Origin: Branchiostoma belcheri
Lineage: Eukaryota; Chordata; Leptocardii; Amphioxiformes; Branchiostomatidae
Reading direction: 5' to 3'
NCBI RefSeq assembly: GCF_001625305.1
Contig: NW_017804243.1
Location: forward strand, 1,650,289 to 1,714,288
Length of the DNA stretch: 64,000 nucleotides
Each line of letters opens with the position of its first letter. The first letter of the stretch is position 1. Positions 10,054 through 22,000 of this stretch are shown here, in pieces. Position numbers and translations under genes: made by a program. The notes below the pieces were generated by a model. The model had not been told where the DNA came from and did not search any database. It worked only from the letters and a program-made list of their open reading frames with translations.

Positions 10054-13000
10054 GTATGTAGCCTCTACCAGACTTGAGGAGGCAGCTAGAAAGAGTAAAA
10101 ATTGACCAAACAGAGAGAGAGAACATGCAGACGAACTACTCTCTAGCGGACCAACTCCCCTGGCATGTTCTCTCTATTTTGCCAATTTCTACTCTTCCCA
10201 GCCGCCTCTCGAAGCCTGGTAGAGGCTATCGAGAGTACCAGGTATGACTTTGGGGAGGACGGCTTAGAATATAGTGTTAGTGACGCCTAAGTTGTGTATA
10301 TCTCTTGAATTATGGTTATGTCTTAATGTTGATAATTTAGCTGCCTTAGAGTTAGATACACTTAATAGGGTGATGCAACAGGTGGTAAGTTGCTGATGAA
10401 ATGTGCACAGTCATGGTGAGCAGGTATTAGGCAAGGCTGATCTTAAGTTGCAGTTACTGCTTATAGTCTTTTCACATATGCAATGTTGGGTTACAGTGTT
10501 GTACATGAATGTCTGTTAGACACGCCAACATGCTGCTACTTAATCACCAAGATTCATAAAATTATTATGAAGAGCCTCTATACATTGTATGTGGTTAAGA
10601 ATAAGGAAAAATGTGTGCTACAAAACTACACTACAAAAGTGTGCGTGCTTTAGTGTTTCAGGTATTGCATCAGTTTGCCTGAAATGAAAAGCTTTTTTTT
10701 AAAAAGACGTTTACATGTATACGCATGGCCTTTATACATAACCATTTACCACCAACATTTGTGATTGCATAAACATTTAAACATGGCATAGCCTCCAGAG
10801 CTGACATTTTGTTGACTGTCATCTTCATCATGGCAATTAGGACTGGTGATGATGAAGATGACAGACGGTCATCAAAACGTCGGCTCTTTATATATCAACA
10901 AGTGGTTGTGAATTAAGAACTTTGCTATTCAGTCAATGACCAAAGTAGCATGAAAGTTCATCTGTGTTGGTACAACTTTGAGTCATTATGAAATAAAGGC
11001 TCTACTTTCTCTGCCAACACTGGAATGAATTGGGAGTCTTTGGGACTTATCCCAAATTTTCAGGCTGACTCCTTCATCCTTGTTGACGGAATGGACCCGT
11101 CTACTCTTTGAATGTGACGTTAGAGACATGTGACCGTAGTAACGGGTCATACATTAGAGCTCACAGACCTACCCTGAACAGAGACGGGGGACGACACAAG
11201 TTATCTGGCACGTATGAACCGTTACTACAATCACATGTCTCTGACGTCACGTCCCAAGAGTAAATGGGTCCATTCCGTGAACAAGGTTGAAGGAGTCAGC
11301 TGAAAATATGGGGTAAGTCCCAATTCATTTCAGTGTTAGCAGAGAAAATATAATCTTTATTTCATACATTCAACAACATGACAATATTATTAACGGGAGA
11401 GTTTAGTTCTGTTTACACAGGGAAAATGTGTCCTTGGAAAAGTATGTGTAAATCGTGCCCGTGTTTTCCACAGCTGCCATTGGCCTGCTGCTGATCTCCA
11501 GTGCGGTGACCATGGCAGTACCCTACAGTATGGGCCGGGTCATCGACACCATCTACTCAGCCGTGGAGCAGGGTAACGTCATGGACAACCTGAAGTGGAT
11601 CTGTAAGATACTGGTGGTCGTCTTCATCGTGGGAGGATGTGCCAACGCTGGGAGGGTGTATCTCATGCAGATGTCAGGTACTACAACACCTGTTTACATT
11701 GTTTCCAGGTACGATATACATGTACCTGTCCATGAATTGTTTCATCAGGATGGTCAGTCACTAAATAAATTTAAAAGAGACTTTTTACACAACCAACCAA
11801 CACGGCACAAAATCCTATTTTCAAGTACATCTTAAATCACGCGTAAAAGTATTGTGTGTGTAAAAGAAAAATGGAACCTTTGCACATTGTTTAAGGTATG
11901 CTTGAACTTTAGTTGAAGAAGAGATTTTGTGAAGTGCAAGTGTTTTATTCGGCAGCCAATGTTTCGGTGACCATCTGTCACCTTCCTCGGGGCAATTCTG
12001 ACTGGTTCACATTGCACAGCACTGTAGATACTGTAACCGTATAAGTACATGTATTTTACATTTTGTGAATGCATCTTTAGCAGCGACACCTGTGGAAACT
12101 AGTCAGAATTGCCCTGAGGAAAGTGACAGACAGTCACCAAACACGTGCACCAAATCATTGATGCTGACAGATGCTGACAGTCATACAGTATATATATTAA
12201 ACTTTACATGTAGACAGCTAACAATTACTCTAGTTTATGTTCAGCTTGCTCCTATGTATATTGGAGGCTTAAGGATACGTTAAAACTGGTTCATCAAAAG
12301 ATGTAAGCAATACATGTATAAATTTCTATTTTACTATTCAAGTATTAAAATTTACTTATTACATAACAGACAAGTAATCTGAGACTCCAAACCTCCAGGA
12401 TTAATTTAGCCAAAGTTTACAAAGTGATCCAATATACCTTGAATATATGACATTGATTATGAAAGGTCCAAGTGCAAACCCTGGGTGCTGAGGTCCTATG
12501 TTTGAAGGATGAAGGACTGTAAGTTATTGTGAAGTCTGGTTGGTCCGTCCATCAGAACCATGTATCACAGCCCCTTGATCAAACCACCGGCTAGATGATC
12601 TGTTGATGAGTTTTGGCTAAGGCCTAGGAAACTTAATGTTGTGTTTCTGGTTTGAGCCCAGAAAAATTAGGGTCGGTAGGTAAGAATTTTCTTTATGTAT
12701 TGTTGATGCTCTGTTTCTTCTTCCTCTTCTTCTTCTCCAAACAAATAAGGTCAATGACCTGAACCAGATGTCTGTCACCATGGTAACTGGTGTTGGGTTA
12801 CATCATGTTGCAATTTTATAGCAGGAGAGATTTAGCCTCCTGTCACCATATACATGTATATGTATATGAATATGTTTGAGTAAGAACTAACAGAGCAGAC
12901 AATATGCAAAGGTAAACAAATATTACTTCACTAATTTTTTTTATTAGACTGACATTTTAGAAATTCAGGGGCTTTGAAATTTAATGTGAACATTTCATAG

Positions 13001-16000
13001 CCTAATACCAACGGTCAATCAAAACAAGGCTAGGGTTGGCAATTTTTTGCTAGGGTCAGTCAGAAAACTAAAAACACTTCATTTGTTTCCTGAGGCCTCA
13101 CCCATGATGTTCCGAATGTCTGCCTGAAGAGCACTAATGATGATAAAATCATGGATCTGAAGGATAAGGTCATCACGCCCTGAGCTTTTACCTCTCCATG
13201 TCATTCAAGTAACAGTCTGTCCTATGAAAAACAGACTTATTGCCAGTTCTAGATGTCTTCTTTGGGAGTTTGGTGGCCAACATCAACCTGTTGGTGATTT
13301 TCCATATCTGTATCCGTTACGTATAGTCAGTGGTCAGTATAACCACCCTTCGGTGTAACACACCATTTTAGATGTAAGTGTCCCTTTGTAAGAAGTTTTG
13401 AAATAAGAATGGAACATGTACCCATGCAAGCAAACATATAATGACAAAATAATATTTGTTTTCTCTGAGTCTAAGCTTGTTGATCTTCCAAAGTTAGGAA
13501 TTTTTCCTGATTACAGATTCAGCAAAATTCCCAGATCTGATTATGAATTAAGTTCAATCATGAGGCTTCAATTACATTGGTTTTGGGTGACTGCCTACAA
13601 ATTACGGAGATTTTAAAAAAGGCCTGATTATGCCTTATGAAAAAGGGTGTGTAGGGGCCCAATATATTACTTTGCTTTCCATTAGTCAGAGATGCTGAAA
13701 CAGCTACTTGTGGCAACTCAAGGACGGCGCCTTTTACTACAAGTAGTCCTTAAGTCTCTATGGCTACTTAACGGCCAGCTTATCCACCATTTGTACCCAC
13801 TTCAGTAAATGGATGGGTATTGAATTTCCTCTTCTCCTTTATTTCCAGGCCAGAGGATCGTGAACAGGTTACGTAATGCCGTGTTCGGCTCCATCATGAA
13901 GCAGGAGACCGCGTTCTTCGACAAGACGCGGACGGGAGAGCTCATCAACCGCCTGTCGGCGGACACCGCCCTGGTGGGCTACGCCGTGACGGAAAACATC
14001 TCGGACGGACTGAGGTCCACGGTCGCAGTGGTGGCAGGGGTGGGCATGATGGTGGGTTTGTTGATCTGATACTGTAATCTTTCAGTGTTTACAGCAGTTT
14101 TTATGTTTACCTTGAAGGAAAACATGTTTTTGCTCTGTTTCTTCTGTTCCAAAGAAGTAAGGTCAATGACCTGGACCAGGCTACTATCACCATGGTAACT
14201 AGTGCTGTAGCAGACACCCTGTGGTGTTGGATTACATTACATTTATGTCGCAAGTGGCTGGACAGACTTGATGGGGCTGGTCACCATATATGAAATCAAC
14301 TTGTGTTTGAGTGAGAATAAACAGCAGCATCATATGGTCAGCCACCAGGAGGCTCAAATTTGACCTTGGCCATTGTCTTTCCAAGACCTACCCACATACC
14401 AAATATCATCTCAGTTCATAAACTTTAAGGTCTTCCAAAGTTATGCTAACCACAAATTGCAGAAACACACACACAAACAGACCAAAAACAATGCCTCCAT
14501 ATTTCATAGGGGTAATAAAACTTATAAAAGAACAGTTACATACCAGGGTAGTGCATTGATCATAATCACGTTAAATACCAGGACCTTTGCTGACTACTGG
14601 TATACAATCAAGTTAGATTTTTAACGTGCGTCCAAAATTTTCCTTTCCAGTTTTATGTCTCTCCACAACTGGCATCCATCGTACTGACAGTGGTTCCACC
14701 GATCAGCATGATCGGCATTCTGTATGGACGATACGTACGCAAGATCACCAAGAGGGTACAGGATGCACTGGCCAAATCCACAGAGGTATGTACTATACAT
14801 CTACATGCTTTGGGTGTATTATTTCCAGGGTTCAAAATACCCACTCTTACCACACAAGTCATGTTTTCTGTGTGAGACTTACATGTACAGGAGAGGCCAA
14901 GTTGCTCATTGCACAAGCCTAGTTTTCTGGTTCTTGTATACAAAGTTTACAACGATTTATTACATATAACTTACAGCTTTGACCAGCATGTTAGCAATAC
15001 TACTTTATAGGTGACCTGGCTTATGGCTTGCCTCCAAAAATGAACAGCCAGTGTTGATGGCAACCTGAAGCTAGCTAGCTTTTGACTAGGTTGCCCACTG
15101 GGCAGGCTGAGAAAAAGATTTCGAACCCAAATTTCTAATAACAGAAAGGATTTTGAAGACCACAACTTTGCCTTTGTGATGCACTTGTATGTAGTCTTCA
15201 AGCAGACGTTGGGAGGCAATTGTATTATTTTGTACTGTTGCAAGTTGTAATGGTTTTAGCCGCCATTTACAGTGTACAATATTTTGTAGTGCACTGTATT
15301 ACTAATACATGTAGAATAAAATCTAATTGAGTGGTGGTTTTGATCAATGTAACACTTGGGACTCTTTCAATACAGGGATACATCATGCATGTCAAAAGCA
15401 CTTCTACACAGTCACTTTTTACCAGTTCATTTTTTCTCTTCATTGCTAGGTTGCAGAAGAAAGTTTATTACAGATCAGTACTATCAAGGCCTTTGCAAAG
15501 GAGATGCGCTCATGTAAGACATATGCAGCTAAAACAGCCAGGGTCTTGGAATATGAAAAGAGTGAAGCTGTAGCAATGGCTCAATTTGAGGGAGGGGTAT
15601 GTACATGTATGTACCTGGTGAAAAGGGGATAAGGGTTTTAGAGATATTCAGGGCAACAGCAAAATATGACATGAGATTTGCTAGTATAGATGTACAATTA
15701 TAAATCCCTAACAACAGCCATAAAAAATCAAACTGAAAACAGAAATTCCTTTTCTTGAAATTTTATCTTGAAGATGTAGTGTGTGTGAGTCATTATCAAG
15801 GAAGTTTTAAATTCCTTGGACTTACAAGAAATTGGACTTACCCAAATTTGTGACTGTACAAATGTACAAATACACTGTCTTTGTCAAGGAATGAGCATTA
15901 GTTATGCAGATGACACACTCGGTGAGCAAAGGATCATAGGTTGCAGAGAGTCTGTGGCGCCCCCCGTCTGTGTGAGGGACGGTTGCAATGTGCCGTGTCA

Positions 16001-19000
16001 TATCTTGCATATGCCCTGTGGTGTTTTACTACGTGTGTGCACACTTACATGCCATAATCCTCTTGTCAGGTAGCAGAAGAGAAGATAGGCAACATCCGCA
16101 CAGTCAAGGCCTTTGCCAAAGAGGACAATGAGTGTGAAAGATACGCCGAGAAAATTGCCACCGTCGTCAACCTTGCCAAGCAGGAATCTTTGGCAAAGGC
16201 CGCCTTCTTTGGATCGGTAGGACTGATGTTCAAAGTCAAAATGCTAATGGCATCAAAGAGCTTTTCCAATGCATTACTTGTTATGGGTGCATTTAATGTG
16301 CTGCTTTTTTATTGTAATTGTTTATGTTTGTATTATTACTAGATTAAATTTTCTTTGGCTGTAGTTTAGTGAACAAATTCAACTGGCTTCCATGCTGAAC
16401 ACTAGCTTCCCAGGCTTACTACAGCATTGACAAACATCATTAAATTGAAACTTTTTAAGTTAATGCTGCTTATAATGATAATAAGTACATTACATTTGTT
16501 GTGTACCCTCACTATGAACATGAGATCATAGATGTACAATGTACACATTTTGACCCCCCCCCATATACAGGACCTGGTACATATTAAGTATCAAGAAGCC
16601 CACTTTTTTAGTGGTCAATGTTGAAATGTACTGTTGAGATTATTTTTGGCCATTCCTCAGAAAATTCCTTACCCACATTTCAATTCCAAAAATCTTCTGC
16701 ACCAGAAACTCACAAATAAGGTCTGCCTCCCAAATATACAAAGAAAGCAGGGGTTGACTAGCTCAAATGTCCAGAACAGCTGACAACAGTAAACAAGTCC
16801 TACAGTACGTTGACCCCAATTTGTTCTGTGTCCATCTAATCAGTGCATGCAAGACCTACATTGTAACCACTCAGATCTCTCATTGCGGCCACTAGACTGC
16901 TGAAATCGCCAAAACTTGACCAACGCAGGAAATAAGAGTATAAGACCCTATCGGTTTCTTCTAGCCCAGGAGTCTCCAAAACTGGACCAAAATTTTCATG
17001 AAAAAGAAGGATTTTCATTGATGTTTTACCATAAGGACTTAAGTTGTGTTCACCCATCTTCGCACCTTTACTGTTTAATGCTCTTGTGACTTCTGAGCCA
17101 TAAGACTATGGCTTCACTGTGTGCAACAACAGGACGGTGCAGTTCCTTTACAAATCAAATTTGAGCTTAAAATCAAGATACCAGTAAGAAGTATTCTGCA
17201 AGTCAAGCCTTACTGACCTCCTTTTTTCTGCCACACACCAGATGGGGATGGCAGGGAACCTTGTGGTCCTGTCAGTTCTGTATGGAGGAGGCATGATGAT
17301 GGAAAGTGCACACATCACTGTGGGAGACCTGTCTGCCTTCCTAATGTACACCGGATGGGTGGCTATGTCTCTGGGAGGTAGGCAGACTCTTCTTTCTAAA
17401 ATACTGTTAGAAATACCCTCCTGCAGTCTGCATTTTGCAGAGACATTTTCAATATATATAACGTTAGCAGGAGAAAAATAAGACAACCTGAAATTTTGCA
17501 GACTGAATATATACATGTATCTAGGTAAGAGTTCAATGGTGTTGGCATAATATTGTTTTAAGAACTTTTGTGTTTACAATTGACTCTATGATATACCAGT
17601 AATTTTGCATGTACTTTTGAAATTGCATGTAACATGTTTGCCAAAATGCAATTTTGTATAAAATGCCATGGGTTTAGGTTCTGAATATAATTGTGTGTTT
17701 GCAGAAAGTATTTCTGAACTGCAGAACAAAATTGTGACATTCTGCAATATTGCTGAACGCTGAAAAAAATGTCTTTCTACCACTATAAAAAGATAAATTG
17801 GTCAACCTCAGACTGAATGAGAGACTGGTGGACAAATCGTTTAGTCCAGTGGTTAGGGACCCCCCTGCCTCTAGACCAAGAAGTTTGGAGTTCAAATCCC
17901 AGCTGTTGTCGCTCACCCAACATGCAAAATTGCTACTGTAAAGGGTCTCAGCCCTTAAGATGGAACATTAATCTGTTGTCCACTGAACATTGTACTTGTC
18001 GAAAAGAGCTTGGAGAGTTTCCCGGTACAATGAACCTGTAAATACTGTACATAGCGTCTGTCTTCTCTGTAACGACCAATAACTTTTTTTTTTAATTATA
18101 AGTGGAAGATCTAGAGTAGCTCTTCAGTGAGAGCTAAAACTGGATCGAGATCACTTTCCTTTTAAACATTTGTTAGGACAAGGTGTTGCAACTCTTTTCC
18201 AGTCTTGTCCAGACCCTGGTGCAAATCCAGGCCACTGACTCCATGGAATTTGAACCAGATATAGCTAGTAGCACAATTTGCACAGCCCACTACACCACAT
18301 GGAGACCACTTTTCTTGTAGTCATACAAAATGATACATAATTGTAGACAAATTGGTTGAATGTCACATGTGGGGCATATTAACCTTCTCCCTGATGTCTA
18401 ACCCCGTAACCAATACAGAATTGGTAGCCATTTGGTTCAAAGAAAAACAAATAAAGTAAAACAAATACAAGAAATGTCTGCAACGATGATGTGAACAATC
18501 ACACTAGAGAGAGATTGGCTTTTTATCTTGCATAAAGCCTACTTCAATAAGCATGTTGGAAGAACATACTGTGCCTTCACGAAACCCAAATTTTTCATGT
18601 TTTTCATTGGATGTTTTGTCAACATTGCATCAGAATTTTCACGATACAGATTATATCTTTTCCAACACAACATTTGAAAACTATAGATAGGATGTCATCC
18701 TTAGATACTCGCTTAAAAGAGACGTTCTGCAAAAGTGCTGTTCACAATACAGGTTTCATGCAGCTGGGGCAGTAAGTTCTTCCAATGTACTACTTGGGGG
18801 TACATGTACTTGTCAACTGCTACCCACCCCTATTTGAGGGACCCCTAAAACAATATAATCAAAGACTGGATACTATAATAATACTACTACTGTTCCCTCC
18901 CCAGGTCTGACATCCTTCTACTCAGAACTGATGAAGGCCATCGGAGCGACTTCTCGACTTTGGGAGCTGGTGGACAGGAAACCAGAAATAGCAATAGATG

Positions 19001-22000
19001 GTAAGATATAACCTGGTAATCTACAATTTTGTAAAAATAACTGTGTGTATGATTTTTTTTAACACCGGTAAGATTTAAGTTGTGCTTGACAATAGTTTGG
19101 CATCTTATATAATTCTGTATCAGGTATCCACATCAGGTATTTGTATTTGGAATTTTGAAAGAGGCACACATGAAACGCATTCAAATTATTTTATTCTATG
19201 GGACTGTTGGAAGCCCGTGTGATAATCCAAGTTGTCACATAGGAACACCCATATCGAACGTTATCGCATCCCAGATATGATGACATGAGTTAAGATATGA
19301 TGACAGTCAAGCAAATTGATGACAAATAAATTTTTTTGAAAGAAATTAAATTTTAATTGCATTTTGGTAAAGAAGTTAATTATTTTTAATTGCATTTTCT
19401 CCCTTCAGTTGGACATGTGCCCACTGCCGCCTCTGTGCTTGGTGCCATCAAGTTTAACGACATCCATTTTGCGTATCCCTCCCGACTCGATGTACAAGTC
19501 TTCTCCAACCTCGACCTCTCTGTCCCGGCCGGATCTGTCACTGCCGTGGTGGGATCCAGCGGATCAGGAAAATCCACCCTGGGATCCCTGCTTCTCCGCC
19601 TGTATGATCCAAACCAAGGTAGTATGAGGGTCCGAATGGGGAATCTTGGCATCACTTACAACCCTAAATTTACAAGAGGGCCTGCATGGGGGGTAGTGAT
19701 ACGAATTACACAAAATTTTCGCAACCGATTACGAATTACGTTAGATTCTCAGAGCTGATTATGAACAAAAACAATGATTATTACAGATAATGTACTGATT
19801 ACACATTTACAATGATTTTGGGCAGCTGACTACAGATTACGAAGACAAAAAAGGCCTGATTATGCCAAGTGCGATAAAGGGCATGCAAGCCCTCTTACAA
19901 GGGCTGGCAACGCTTAGCAGTAAATTCAGGAGAACCGACAACACTTAATGGTAAATAAACTTGTTCTTGCGAAAGTTTTTTTTTTTAACTGTGAACAAGT
20001 TCATCAGACTGTTTATTGCATTCATGGGATGGCAAAACTAGGCTGCCTAAGAAGCCTGGGAGAACTAGGCTGCAAATACCTACTGAAAACAGCATGCAGA
20101 CCCTTTAGTATGCTGCTGCTCCTCAATCACTGAAGGTCAATTCCAGGGAATTGATGTCATTTCCTCTCCTGACCTTTCCTGCTGCGCTGGTATAGCCATG
20201 GCTAATGTCATGTCAAAAGGTTGCCCTTCTGAGTAGTTATTTAACTCACTGTCATTGGTCGGATTCTTGCCTGACCTTACCAATCATGTCCCACCCATTT
20301 GTGGGGGCCTGCACGCCCTTTTCGGTAGAGCGTAATCGGCCGTTTTTAATTCTACGTAGAGTGTAGACGGACCACTCTAATTCAACGTAGAGCGTAATTG
20401 GCGCATTTTGCGTAGAGCGTATTCACTGTTTTAATTCTACGTAATGCGTTGTAGCTACTTGGAATTTATCGTAAAGTGTAATCGAGAGGTTTCCGTATTC
20501 GGTGTAGAGCGTTGTCGGGACCCCCCCCCCCCCCCCATGCAGGCTGCCATCTATAAACTAAGGCTACTGTAAACTAGTATTGTAAACAAGTAAAGGTTTT
20601 TGTAGTGTTTTAAATCCCTGGTTGATACAATTCAGTAGTAGTAGTACACAATGCATGTATATTTCGTGGTGACATGAATTCGCCATATGAAGAGGACACT
20701 GCAAAAATCCCACAAAAATAAAACCACCGCAAACATCTAAAGATTTACAGTAATTCTAGTGTGATCTATATTTATGTATCGTAGAGGGCCTGCGTCGTGA
20801 TTACAAATTACGCAAAATTTTCACCACCAATTATAAATTCCGTTAAATTCTCCAAGCTGATTACAAATTTCGTGAAATCACAAGGCTTGAATTATGCTGA
20901 TTTTGGGCAGTTGTCTATAAATTACGAAGATTTAAAATGCCTGATTATACACCTTAGAAAATAAGGCATGCAGAAGTCTAGTAATAAGTAAGGTCAACAG
21001 CAAAGTTGTATCTGTATAGCCGGTATAACCGCCTTTCGGCGTAACACACCAGCTTCGCAGGCACGCGGCGCGGCAGCAGCTGGCTACATCACACCGATCG
21101 ACTTGTGACACCTAGCCCTTGGACATCTACCTCTAGACATTCTTTAAAGCTATCTAATGGCAATGCCCTTACTGTACTTGGTGACAGCGAGTTCTACACT
21201 GTGATAGTTCTAGGAAAAAATGAATTCTTGAACACCTCAATCCTTGGTTGATAACTCTGGTACTTGAAGGCATGGCTGTTTCTTGTTCTCTTCTGGGCTG
21301 GTATTAGGTACTTAGTGATTGGGACGTCCACCAGTTTATTAGTCATTTTGTACATCATGCATAGTCTGGACATTTTTCTTCTGTCTTCCATTTTGAATGC
21401 CATTTTGCTGCTCCTGTCTCACAACTGCAGGTTCAGTCACTATTGATGGAGAAGACATCAGGAACCTGAATCCACAGTGGCTCAGGACCTACGTGGGCAC
21501 CGTGAGTCAAGTAAGTCACCAGGTCCGCATTACCAGCAGTGTTTTCCCCACCTCTGCCTAAATTAACATCAGGTTTCCTGCCAGTAAAGATAGTACAAGG
21601 ACATGAGGGGAAATGTAACCCAATAACGTAGAGATGGACTGAATGTCCAGGGCTCGAAATACTGGTGCAGGTATAACATTAAAATTACCTGCACCAGACA
21701 AATTTTCCCTGCACCTCTCAGCATTTAGGAAGTATGAATCCCACTGAAAACTGTTCAGAAACCATTGTCATTATTTCTTTTACACTTCATATGTGGTGAC
21801 AATTTCAATGCAGCTAATGAAAATCCAGCATAAGATGAAATTCCTTTTGCCGTCCAATTGTTTTTTTTATAATCTCACTCCATACATCAATCATGTTCAT
21901 TCTTCAATTTCAAATTTATTTGCCCTTTTCCTATTGCATGATGAAGCTGACTCTACAAATATGGAATTGTTGTTGCATTCAGATGAAATATGATATTTGA

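Noticed and set aside
9695-10126. 143-residue open frame on the - strand opposite ABCB10 exon 1
   Set aside because: It is antisense to a well-supported exon, has no domain, and reads through the splice donor and MITE.
17835-17910. Possible tRNA gene
   Set aside because: A- and B-box-like words are present, but the arms do not fold well and the sequence continues into a repeated SINE body.
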